Shown here: piece by piece, positions 31,529 to 39,632 of the stretch
How positions within the stretch are numbered: the first letter of the stretch is position 1
Layout: the number at the start of each line of letters is the position of its first letter
From: Streptomyces xantholiticus
Lineage (GTDB): Bacteria; Actinomycetota; Actinomycetes; Streptomycetales; Streptomycetaceae
Length of the DNA: 64,000 bases
Direction of reading: 5' to 3'
Assembly (NCBI RefSeq): GCF_014651015.1
Contig: NZ_BMWB01000024.1
Location: forward strand, 61,211-125,210
Program-made: the position numbers and the translations under genes
Notes under the pieces: model-generated
What the model was told of the DNA's origin: nothing
Database searches by the model: none
The model's input: only the letters and a program-made list of their open reading frames with translations

Positions 31529-32067
31529 TGATCGACGCCCCCACCATCAAGCGCATCGCGGCCGAAGACCTGCCCACCGCAGCCGCCGGTCTCACCGCGC
31601 TCCTCCTCGACGCCGTGGACGACGGAGCCTCCGTGGGCTTCACCGCGTCCCTCAGCGCCGAACAGGCCGCCGACTGGTGGACGTCCCTCGCTCCCGACCT
31701 CACCGACGAACGCGTGATCCTCTGGGCCGCCCACGACGGCGGCCGGCTCATAGGCACCGTCCAGCTCAGATGCGAGACCTCCACCAACGGCCGCCACCGC
31801 GCCGAGATCGCCAAGCTCCTGGTCCACCGCGCCGCCCGCGGCCGCGGCACCGCCCGCCGACTCCTCACCACGGCCGAGGAGTTCGCCCGCACCGGCGGCC
31901 GCACCCTGCTGATGCTGGACACCCAGACCGGCAGCGCCGCCGAGAACCTCTACCGCGCAGCAGGCTGGACCGCGCTCGGCACCGTCTCCGACTACGCCGC
32001 CGACCCGTACGGCACACTGCGCCCGACCACGTTCTTCCACAAGGCCCTGCCGACCCCGAGCGCCTAG
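31528..32067 (+). CDS. GNAT-family N-acetyltransferase
   Basis: The 179-aa protein has GNAT motif A in IAKLLVHRAARGRGTARRLLTTAEE (R-x-x-G-x-G/A, about residues 93-105) and the C-terminal SAAENLYRAAGWTALGTVSDYAADP strand pair. It overlaps the SDR stop by one base, so it is probably co-expressed with it. The acceptor is unknown. A strong hairpin ends the unit. Confidence 0.9.
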   Translation: MIDAPTIKRIAAEDLPTAAAGLTALLLDAVDDGASVGFTASLSAEQAADWWTSLAPDLTDERVILWAAHDGGRLIGTVQLRCETSTNGRHRAEIAKLLVHRAARGRGTARRLLTTAEEFARTGGRTLLMLDTQTGSAAENLYRAAGWTALGTVSDYAADPYGTLRPTTFFHKALPTPSA

Positions 32068-32082
32068 GAACGGGGGAATGCA

Positions 32083-32115
32083 GCACGCCCCGGACCGATC
32101 CGGTCCGGGGCGTGC
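32083..32115. terminator. Bidirectional terminator, GNAT/rtcB convergent gap
   Basis: A perfect 15-bp stem (32083-32097 / 32101-32115) with a 3-base loop lies 15 bp after the GNAT stop and 22 bp from the rtcB stop, serving both. Confidence 0.9.
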
Positions 32116-32137
32116 CGGGAGAGGCGCGATGCGTTCC

Positions 32138-33331
32138 TCAGCCCTTCACACAGACGACCTGCTTCAGCTTCGCGACCACCTCGACCAGATCCCGCTGCTG
32201 GTCGATGACCTTCTCGATCGGCTTGTAGGCACCGGGGATCTCGTCCACGACACCCGAATCCTTGCGGCACTCGACGCCCCGCGTCTGCTCCTCCAGATCC
32301 CGCGCGGTGAAGCGCCGCTTCGCCGCGTTGCGGCTCATCTTGCGGCCGGCTCCGTGCGACGCGGAGTTGAAGGACGCCTCGTTCCCGAGGCCCTTCACGA
32401 TGTACGAGCCGGTGCCCATCGAGCCCGGGATGATCCCGAAGTCGCCACTGCCGGCACGGATCGCACCCTTGCGGGTGACCAGCAGATCCATGCCCTCGTA
32501 CCGCTCCTCCGCCACATAGTTGTGGTGGCAGCTGATCTCCTGCTCGAAGGTGACCTTGGCCTTCCTGAACTCCTTGCGGACCACTTCCTTGAGCAGTCCC
32601 ATCATGACCGCGCGGTTGTACTTCGCGTACTCCTGCGCCCAGAAGAGATCGTTGCGGTAGGCGGCCATCTGCGGGGTGTCGGAGACGAACACCGCGAGGT
32701 CACGGTCGACGAGACCCTGGTTGTGGGGCAGCTTCTGCGCCTCACCGATGTGGTACTCGGCCAGTTCCTTGCCGATGTTCCGCGAACCGGAGTGCAGCAT
32801 CAGCCAGACGGAGTCGAACGTATCGACACACACCTCTACGAAGTGGTTTCCGGAGCCCAGCGAGCCCATCTGCTTCGTCGCACGCTCCCGGCGGAACTTG
32901 ACCGCGTCCGCGACCGTGTCGAAGCGGTCCCAGAGGTCGCCCCAGCCTGCCGCCTGAAGACCGAACACCCGGCCGGGGTCCACCATCTCGCCGTGCATGC
33001 CACGGCCCACCGGGATGGCCTGCTCGATCCTGGAGCGGAGCCGGGAGAGGTCGCCCGGCAGGTCGTTCGCGGTCAGCGACGTCTTCACCGCCGACATGCC
33101 GCAGCCGATGTCCACACCGACGGCGGCCGGGCAGACCGCCCCGTGCATCGCGATGACAGAGCCGACCGTGGCGCCCTTGCCGTAGTGCACGTCCGGCATG
33201 ACGGCGAGGCCCTTGATCCACGGCAGCGTGGCCACGTTCCGCAGCTGCTGCATCGCGACGTCCTCGACCGTCGTCGGGTCGGCCCACATACGGATCGGGA
33301 CCTTGGCGCCCGGCATCTCCACATAAGACAT
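32138..33331 (-). CDS. rtcB: RNA-splicing ligase RtcB
   Basis: This 397-aa protein matches RtcB, which joins RNA 2',3'-cyclic phosphate or 3'-phosphate to 5'-OH using GTP and Mn. The metal-site motif GVDIGCGMSAVKT (C77), the HSGSRN segment, SIPGSMG region (IIPGSMGTGSYIVKG) and the histidine of NSASHGAGRKMSR that accepts GMP are present. The true start is the ATG at 33331 (MSYVEMPGAK); the open frame extends upstream to 33463. No archease or Rtc-linked repressor is adjacent. It is divergent from DUF3558 genes. In bacteria RtcB functions in RNA repair after stress. Confidence 0.94.
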   Translation of the reverse strand: MSYVEMPGAKVPIRMWADPTTVEDVAMQQLRNVATLPWIKGLAVMPDVHYGKGATVGSVIAMHGAVCPAAVGVDIGCGMSAVKTSLTANDLPGDLSRLRSRIEQAIPVGRGMHGEMVDPGRVFGLQAAGWGDLWDRFDTVADAVKFRRERATKQMGSLGSGNHFVEVCVDTFDSVWLMLHSGSRNIGKELAEYHIGEAQKLPHNQGLVDRDLAVFVSDTPQMAAYRNDLFWAQEYAKYNRAVMMGLLKEVVRKEFRKAKVTFEQEISCHHNYVAEERYEGMDLLVTRKGAIRAGSGDFGIIPGSMGTGSYIVKGLGNEASFNSASHGAGRKMSRNAAKRRFTARDLEEQTRGVECRKDSGVVDEIPGAYKPIEKVIDQQRDLVEVVAKLKQVVCVKG

Positions 33332-33513
33332 AACTACTCGATTCCCCCGAAATGGCTTCAAACGCAAAAGCCGTGACCAACAACCGTGAAAGACCCGACA
33401 GACCGGCGGCGACGGCAGCGTGTGCGATAGACATTGTGTCCATCGGCCTCCGACGGGCGGCAACCAGTTTTCGCCCCGACACCGGCACGGAGCAGACAGA
33501 GAGGAGCCCGGGC

Positions 33514-34398
33514 GTGCAACGAAAGGCGTACCTGCCCGGCGTGGCGGCGCTGCTCGCGGCGCTGGTCACCGGCTGTACCGCCGAGACCGGCGCCAAGAGC
33601 TCCGACATCGACGCCAAGGCCAACGGGGCCACGCCCGCCGTGGCGGCCCCCGGCAAGTACCGCACGCTCCTCGAGCCGTGCGGGGCCGTCGAGCCTTCCG
33701 CCCTGAAGGACCTGCTGCCCGGCACGGCGACGCTGCCCGAGGACCAGCAGCGGCAGGCGCTGCGCGGCACCGCAGGCGTCACCTACGACACGGACCGGCG
33801 GGTCGCGTGCAGCTGGCAGGGCGACTCCCCGAACGCCTCGCACCAGCTACGGGTCGACTTCGAGCGGGTCGTCTCCTACGACCCGGCCGTCAGCGACGAC
33901 GACCGCGCGCAGGAGGTCTTCGCGACAAAGCTGGCGTCCGCCTCTGTCCCGATCGCGACCGCGCCCCCGCAGGAGCCTTCCGGCGAGGCGTCGGCGACGG
34001 ACGCGGTGGGCGACGGCTCGCCGTCGCCCACCGCGGCTCCTGCGGGCGGCGGCGAGGCGGACGGCGCTGCGCAGCCCGGCGTGTCGACGGGCACTGCGGC
34101 CGGTTCCGCCACACCGGGCACGGCCGGCGTCCCGTCCTCGGGTGCCCCCACTGCGGGCCTCGAGCCGCGGGTGCTGGACGGCCTCGGCGATGCGGCGTTC
34201 ATCGACGATGTGCTCGGCCGTGCCGGTTCCACGGCGCAGCGCCGCACCGTGAGCGTGGTGTTCCGCACATCGAACGTGATCGTCACCGTCGTGTACGGCG
34301 AGCAGCCGGCCTTGTCGACCGGGGTCCCCGACAGCAAGGAACTGCAGGAAAAGGCCCAGAGTCTGGCAAGGAAGCTGGCGGAGCAGTTCGACGAGTGA
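33514..34398 (+). CDS. DUF3558-domain lipoprotein
   Basis: The 294-aa protein starts at GTG with a ribosome-binding site GAGGAG and has a lipoprotein signal ending at the lipobox VTGC (Cys 21). A DUF3558 domain follows (EPCGAVEPSALKDLLPG, VACSWQGDSPN... with two cysteines that likely form a disulfide) and a low-complexity Ala/Gly/Ser/Thr/Pro linker in the middle (about residues 150-225) separates its C-terminal strand region. It is exported and lipid-anchored. Function is unknown. A second paralogue lies 185 bp downstream. Confidence 0.88.
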   Translation: MQRKAYLPGVAALLAALVTGCTAETGAKSSDIDAKANGATPAVAAPGKYRTLLEPCGAVEPSALKDLLPGTATLPEDQQRQALRGTAGVTYDTDRRVACSWQGDSPNASHQLRVDFERVVSYDPAVSDDDRAQEVFATKLASASVPIATAPPQEPSGEASATDAVGDGSPSPTAAPAGGGEADGAAQPGVSTGTAAGSATPGTAGVPSSGAPTAGLEPRVLDGLGDAAFIDDVLGRAGSTAQRRTVSVVFRTSNVIVTVVYGEQPALSTGVPDSKELQEKAQSLARKLAEQFDE

Positions 34399-34583
34399 GC
34401 GGCTCCGCGGCCACTCACGTATCCGTCCGCCTTCGGGGGTCCGGCCCAATGACGTGCCGTGTCCGCGTACGGTGGCCTCGCCGAACCGACCGCTGAGCGG
34501 CCGCCGAGCCGGCCGCCGGGCCGGGCCGGCCGCCCGCCTGACCGAACGACCGCTGCCTGACCGAACGACCGACTGAAGGAACC

Positions 34584-35300
34584 ATGCACCGTTCAGCCCC
34601 GCGACTCACCCGCATACTCGCCTGCGCCGCCGTCCCGGTGATGCTCGTCGTCGCAGGCTGCTCGTCGAACTCCGACGGCAAGTCCGAGGACTCGGCGTCC
34701 TCCGCCTCCCCCATCCCCGAGGCGAAGAAGTCCCCGACCGTCGCGCCCGCCAAGTTCGCCAAGCTGCCGGACCCGTGCGACTCGATCGGTGAGAAGACGA
34801 TCGAGGACCTGGTGCCGGGCACGAAGACCAAGGGCGGCACGGACGGCAAGTCGTCGGACGTCTCACGTCGCGGCAGCTGTTCCTGGAACGGCCTGGACGA
34901 CAACGGTGTGAAGGGCTCGCAGTACCGCTGGCTCGATGTCTCGTTCCTCCGCTACGACTCCGACGCATCCCTCGGGGTGAGCGCCGAGCAGCGCGCCGAG
35001 GAGTCGTACGAGAAGGAGATCGCGAAGGCCAAGGCGACCGAGGGCGCCAAGGACGTGAAGACGTCACCGGCCCCGGGCATCGGGGACGAGGCGACGACGG
35101 TCAACTTCCGGCTGCGGAAGACCGACGAGGACTTCACGTACGCCACGGTCGTGGCCCGCACCGAGAACGGTGTGGTGACCCTCACCTACAACGGCACGGG
35201 CTACGCCGGCGCGAAGAACCCCTCGACGTCCGACATCACGAAGGACGCCCTCAAGGCCGCGAAGGAGGCCGTGGCTTCGGTCACGACCGCCAACAAGTAA
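34584..35300 (+). CDS. DUF3558-domain lipoprotein (tandem paralogue)
   Basis: This 238-aa protein has a lipobox VAGC (Cys 26) followed by DUF3558: LPDPCDSIGEKTIEDLVPGTK, GSCSWNGLDDNGVKG... and a C-terminal strand-rich half (TVNFRLRKTDEDFTYATVVARTENGVVTLTYNGTGYAG). It lacks the long low-complexity linker of its upstream paralogue. The Cys pair (PCDS/SCSW) is conserved in both. A 19-bp-spaced double copy of CCTGACCGAACGACCG lies just upstream (34537-34571). Exported, lipid-anchored, function unknown. Confidence 0.9.
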   Translation: MHRSAPRLTRILACAAVPVMLVVAGCSSNSDGKSEDSASSASPIPEAKKSPTVAPAKFAKLPDPCDSIGEKTIEDLVPGTKTKGGTDGKSSDVSRRGSCSWNGLDDNGVKGSQYRWLDVSFLRYDSDASLGVSAEQRAEESYEKEIAKAKATEGAKDVKTSPAPGIGDEATTVNFRLRKTDEDFTYATVVARTENGVVTLTYNGTGYAGAKNPSTSDITKDALKAAKEAVASVTTANK

Positions 35301-35421
35301 GTACACAAGTGCGTAACGCCGGGAGCCCGGACGGTCCGGCTCCGGTGGCATGTGCCAGGCTGTGCCCGCCGGTTCGGGAATCCGGTCCGGAATCGGGTCC
35401 AGGAATTGGGGAGGGTCGCGG

Positions 35422-36753
35422 GTGGCCGCGATGCAGCTGACACGTACGCACCGAGTGCTCATCGGGGTGGTGGTCGCGGGTGCGTTGATCATCGCCGCGA
35501 TCGGCTTCGCGGGATCGTACGCCGCCGTGCGCGAGCTCGCCGAGCAGAAGGGCTTCGGCACCTTCTCGCTCGTCTTCCCCATCGGCATCGACGCGGGCAT
35601 CTGTGTGCTGCTCGCACTGGACCTGCTGCTGACGTGGATGCGAATACCGTTCCCGCTGCTGCGCCAGACGGCCTGGCTGCTGACGTTCGCGACGATCGCG
35701 TTCAACGGCGCCGCGGCGTGGCCGGACCCGCTCGGTGTCGGTATGCACGCGGTGATCCCGATCCTGTTCGTGGTCGCGGTCGAGGCGGCCAGGCACGCGG
35801 TGGGCCGGATAGCCGACATCACGGCCGACAAGCACATGGAGGGCGTGCGCCTCACCCGCTGGCTGCTCTCCCCGGTCCCGACGTTCAAGCTGTGGCGGCG
35901 GATGAAGCTGTGGGAGCTGCGCAGCTACGAGCAGGTGATCAAGCTCGAGCAGGACCGGCTGATCTACCAGGCCCGGCTGCAGGCCCGTTTCGGGCGGTCG
36001 TGGCGGCGCAAGGCCCCGATCGAGGCGCTGATGCCACTGCGGCTCGCGAAGTTCGGCGTGCCGCTGGCGGAGACGGCCCCGGCGGGTCTGGCGGCCGCAG
36101 GCATCGAGCCGGTGCTGCTGCCGCCGGCTCCGGCGCAGCCGGAACTGCCGCGGGCCGTGGAGCTGTCGGCGGGCGCGGAGCGCGCCCATGAGCACGAGCC
36201 CCGGGCAGGCGGCGCCTTCTCGGACCCGGACGAGGCGCTGGACCAGGTCCGGGAGCACGCCCAGGACCAGGCTCTCGGGCAGGCCGACCCCGCCCTCTTC
36301 GAGAGCCCGTGGTTCGCGGCCTCGCAGGCTGCCCAGGAGGCGTACCAGGGGTCGTACAACCCCACGTTCGTCGAGGGCTTCGAACCCGTCCCCGTGCCGG
36401 TTCCGGCGGGCCCCGGCGGCCGTACCCGGCCGCTCGGACCAGGCCCTGAGCCGCAGAGGTACGAGCAGTACGCCGAGGACCGCCAGGAGCAGGGCCGGCC
36501 CCTGGTGGCCGACGAGCCGCAGCCGGGTCCTCATTCCGCCATCGAGGACGCCGAGTTCGCTGAGGCGGCGTACCCCGTGTTCACGGAGTACGTGGACGAG
36601 TACCAGGACTATCCGAGCGCCGACCGCCTCGACATACTGCTCGCCGACCGCCACGGGGTGCGCCACCCGCGCAGTGCGGCGCTGCTGCGCCAGCTGCTGC
36701 CCGGTTTCCAGAAGCGGCACCAGGCCGAGCTGGAGGCCGAGCACATCGCCTGA
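35422..36753 (+). CDS. DUF2637 membrane protein with long acidic C-terminus
   Basis: The 443-aa protein starts at GTG (ribosome-binding site GGGGAGG, seven bases) with MAAMQLTRTHRV. Four hydrophobic helices in residues 12-130 (VLIGVVVAGALIIAAIGFAGSY, FGTFSLVFPIGIDAGICVLLALDLLL, TAWLLTFATIAFNGAAAW, VIPILFVVAVEAARHAV) match DUF2637, seen in SpdB-like plasmid-spread and chromosomal Streptomyces proteins. The remainder is cytoplasmic: a basic stretch (KLWRRMKLWELRSYEQV), then a long Glu/Pro/Gln-rich low-complexity tail, then a folded end (SADRLDILLADRHGVRHPRSAALLRQLLPGFQ). Function unknown. Confidence 0.85.
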   Translation: MAAMQLTRTHRVLIGVVVAGALIIAAIGFAGSYAAVRELAEQKGFGTFSLVFPIGIDAGICVLLALDLLLTWMRIPFPLLRQTAWLLTFATIAFNGAAAWPDPLGVGMHAVIPILFVVAVEAARHAVGRIADITADKHMEGVRLTRWLLSPVPTFKLWRRMKLWELRSYEQVIKLEQDRLIYQARLQARFGRSWRRKAPIEALMPLRLAKFGVPLAETAPAGLAAAGIEPVLLPPAPAQPELPRAVELSAGAERAHEHEPRAGGAFSDPDEALDQVREHAQDQALGQADPALFESPWFAASQAAQEAYQGSYNPTFVEGFEPVPVPVPAGPGGRTRPLGPGPEPQRYEQYAEDRQEQGRPLVADEPQPGPHSAIEDAEFAEAAYPVFTEYVDEYQDYPSADRLDILLADRHGVRHPRSAALLRQLLPGFQKRHQAELEAEHIA

Positions 36754-36892
36754 GCCGAGAACGGAGGGCCTGCCGGGCGCGCGGCTGCCGTGAGCCGGCC
36801 CACCCCGCTCCCGCCCGTTCCGGCACCCGGAGTTCTGCCTCGCAACACCGGGCGCAGGGTGACCGGCAGCAGATTTCGCGGGCGCCCGTCGC

Positions 36893-37438
36893 CTACTTGA
36901 TCAGGGCGTTCGCGCCGATGATCACCAGGCCGATCAGCATGTCCAGGCCTCCAGCCCGGCACGAGGACGGCCATCCGTGCCCGGCGGTGCGGGCGGCCCA
37001 GGCACCCCAGCCGAACAGTGCGACGGCGTTGAACAGCAGGGCGACGTCCACAGCCGTGGCCTCCGCCCACCACCCGGCCACGGCGGCGAGCAGTATCCCC
37101 ACCGTGGGCAGCACGACGGCGAGCAGCGGCCACTCGGCCAGCACCAGCCGCAGTCCGCTGGTGGTGGCTGATCCGTCGGCGGACGCACGCTGGGCGATGA
37201 CGTGCGCGTACCCGTGGGCGGCGCCCGACGCCAGCGCGGTCATCAGTAGCCACAGCGCATCCGGACCGGGGTCCGCCTTCTCGCCCGTCGCGTCCAGTGC
37301 CGCGACCAGGGCGCTGGCCAGCACCAGTCCGTAGATGCCGCTGAACAGCGACTGCTCCGCCGGCCGGTGCCGCAGGATCCGCCTCGGCGCGACGCTCTCG
37401 GGGCGGACGTGGTCGGCGCGGTCGGCGCGGTCGGTCAT
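36893..37438 (-). CDS. Streptomyces-type hypothetical membrane protein
   Basis: This 181-aa protein has four to five hydrophobic segments (LFSGIYGLVLASALVAAL, LWLLMTALASGAAHGYAHVIA, WPLLAVVLPTVGILLAAVAGW, ALLFNAVALFGWGAW, and a C-terminal MLIGLVIIGANALIK) and an Arg-rich cytoplasmic N-terminus. No motif reveals function. The gene stands alone, convergent with the DUF2637 gene, with no hairpin seen in the 139-bp gap between them. Confidence 0.75.
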   Translation of the reverse strand: MTDRADRADHVRPESVAPRRILRHRPAEQSLFSGIYGLVLASALVAALDATGEKADPGPDALWLLMTALASGAAHGYAHVIAQRASADGSATTSGLRLVLAEWPLLAVVLPTVGILLAAVAGWWAEATAVDVALLFNAVALFGWGAWAARTAGHGWPSSCRAGGLDMLIGLVIIGANALIK

Positions 37439-37671
37439 CGCATCGCCTCGGTGCGGGAAGAGGGCCGGGTCCGGACATGCTCACCCGAGTGGTGTCGGGA
37501 AACACGTTGCCACGCGCTGCTCGCACGATTTTTGTGCCACAGGAGCCCGTGGGTGCGGTGGACGGTGGCGACCGAGGGGGCGTCGGTCCGTCGTCGCCCC
37601 GCGTTTCCCGCAGGGCGCCCCACCTCTGACGACCACCGGTCAGAACATGCACGGAACGGGCAAACCGCGAA

Positions 37672-37701
37672 GGGCCCTCGCCCCCGTGGGGACGAGAGCC
37701 C
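37672..37701 (-). terminator. Imperfect terminator hairpin after lysS
   Basis: A 13-14-bp stem with two mismatches around a 3-5-base loop lies 18 bp beyond the lysS stop. The remainder of 37439-37671 shows no supported gene. Confidence 0.55.
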
Positions 37702-37718
37702 TCCGAAGGAGGCGACCG

Positions 37719-39443
37719 TCAGGCGGCCAGCAGCTTCCGCACCCGGTCCGCCCCGACCGCCAGCAGCAGCGTCGGCAGACGCGGGCCCGTCTCACGGCTG
37801 ACCAGCAGCCGGTAGAGCAGGGCGAAGAAGGAGCGCTGGGCGACCTTCAGCTCCGGCGTCGGCTTGGCGTCCGGCTCCAGGCCGGCCATCACCTTCGGCA
37901 CGCCGTAGACGAGTGTGGTCAGGCCGTCCAGCGACCAGTGGGTGTCGAGGCCGTCCAGCAGCAGGCGCAGCGACTCGCGGCCCTGGTCGTCCAGGGAGGC
38001 GAGCAGTTCGGAGTCCGGCTCGCCTCGGACCACGGTGCGCTGGTCGGCCGGGACCTGGGTGGTGATCCAGTTCTCGGCGCGGTCGAGCCGCGGCCGGACC
38101 TCGTCCAGCGAGTCGAGGGGGTTGGCCGGGTCGAGGTCGCTGAGGATGCGGATGGTCTGCTCGTCGTGGCCGGCGGTGATGTCGACGACCGAGGCGAGCG
38201 TGCGGTACGGCAGCGGGCGCGGTGTGCGCGGCAGTTCGCCGGCGGCGGTGCCGACGGCGCGGGAGTACGCGGCCGCGTCGGCGGGCAGCACCGTCCCGTC
38301 CTCGACCTTGGCGGCGAGCTTGTCCCACTCGTCGTAGAGCCGCTGGATCTCCTGGTCGAAGGCGATCTTGAAGGACTGGTTGGGCCTGCGGCGGGCGTAG
38401 AGCCAGCGCAGCAGCGGCGCTTCCATGATCCTCAGCGCGTCGGCCGGCGTCGGCACACCGCCGCGCGAGGAGGACATCTTGGCCATGCCGCTGATGCCGA
38501 CGAAGGCGTACATCGGGCCGATCGGCTGGACGCCGCCGAAGACCTCGCGCACGATCTGACCGCCGACGACGAAGGAGGAGCCCGGCGAGGAATGGTCGAC
38601 TCCGCTCGGCTCGAAGATCACGCCTTCGTAGGCCCAGCGCATCGGCCAGTCGACCTTCCAGACCAGCTTGCCGCGGTTGAACTCGCTCAGCCGGACGGTC
38701 TCGCCGAAGCCGCAGGACGTGCAGATGTACGACAGCTCGGTGGTGTCGTCGTCGTAGGAGGTGACGGTGGTCAGGTCCTTCTCGCAATGCCCGCAGTACG
38801 GCTTGTACGGGTAGTAACCGCCCGCACCGCCGCTGCCGTCGTCCTCAGCTGCCGCGCCGGAGCCCTCCGCCGCCTCGAGCTCGGCCTCGTCGACCGGCTT
38901 CTGCGACTTCTTGGCGGGGGCCTTCTTGGTGCGGTACTGGTCGAGGATCGCGTCGATGTCGGCGCGGTGCTTCATCGCGTGCAGGATCTGCTCGCGGTAG
39001 GCGCCCGCCGTGTACTGCTCGGTCTGGCTGATTCCGTCGTATGCGACGCCGAGCTCGGCGAGCGCCGACGTCATCGCGGCCTTGAAGTGCTCCGCCCAGT
39101 TCGGGTGCGCCGAGCCGGCGGGCGCGGGGACCGAGGTGAGCGGCTTGCCGATGTGGTCGGCCCAGGACTCGTCGATGCCCTCGACGCCGGCCGGCACCTT
39201 GCGGTAGCGGTCGTAGTCGTCCCACGAGATGAGATGGCGGACCTCGTGGCCGCGCCGCCGGATCTCGTCGGCGACCAGGTGCGGGGTCATGACCTCGCGG
39301 AGGTTGCCGAGGTGGATGGGGCCGGACGGGGACAGCCCGGAGGCGACGACGACCGGTTTGCCAGGCGCACGTCGCTCCGACTCGGCGATGACCTCGTCAG
39401 CGAAACGGGAGACCCAGTCGGTCTCGGTGCTGCTCTGAGCCAC
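37719..39443 (-). CDS. lysS: Class I lysyl-tRNA synthetase
   Basis: This 574-aa enzyme is the archaeal-type class I LysRS. The HIGH-like HLGN is at residues 44-47 and KMSSS at 322-326. A zinc-ribbon-like insert carries C217/C220 and C241/C244 (KPYCGHCEKD, ICTSCGF). A short acidic, Ala/Gly-rich loop sits at about residues 185-210. Most bacteria use class II LysRS, but actinomycetes often carry class I too. I preferred GTG at 39443 (MAQSSTETDW) with AAGGA ten bases upstream; GTG 39452 and TTG 39467 are alternatives. It is divergent from argS. Confidence 0.92.
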   Translation of the reverse strand: MAQSSTETDWVSRFADEVIAESERRAPGKPVVVASGLSPSGPIHLGNLREVMTPHLVADEIRRRGHEVRHLISWDDYDRYRKVPAGVEGIDESWADHIGKPLTSVPAPAGSAHPNWAEHFKAAMTSALAELGVAYDGISQTEQYTAGAYREQILHAMKHRADIDAILDQYRTKKAPAKKSQKPVDEAELEAAEGSGAAAEDDGSGGAGGYYPYKPYCGHCEKDLTTVTSYDDDTTELSYICTSCGFGETVRLSEFNRGKLVWKVDWPMRWAYEGVIFEPSGVDHSSPGSSFVVGGQIVREVFGGVQPIGPMYAFVGISGMAKMSSSRGGVPTPADALRIMEAPLLRWLYARRRPNQSFKIAFDQEIQRLYDEWDKLAAKVEDGTVLPADAAAYSRAVGTAAGELPRTPRPLPYRTLASVVDITAGHDEQTIRILSDLDPANPLDSLDEVRPRLDRAENWITTQVPADQRTVVRGEPDSELLASLDDQGRESLRLLLDGLDTHWSLDGLTTLVYGVPKVMAGLEPDAKPTPELKVAQRSFFALLYRLLVSRETGPRLPTLLLAVGADRVRKLLAA

Positions 39444-39632
39444 GGTCGGCACGTCCTTCTTTCTCAAAAGTTCGGTTCAGCTCGAAAGCCGGGGTTGGCC
39501 CCCTGCCATTCTCCCAGACGGAGGGGGTCCCTCCGGGCTTGCCCGTACGTAGCCCATTCTTTCGGGAAACGCCTTGCCTCTCCATGGGATACTTGACAGC
39601 CGCAACAGTCCCCCTGACAGGAACGGAAGCTC

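Noticed and set aside
35281..36744. 487-codon minus-strand frame antisense to the DUF2637 gene
   Set aside because: Arg/Leu/His-rich with no motif; the plus frame has recognised membrane helices, a ribosome-binding site and normal codon bias.
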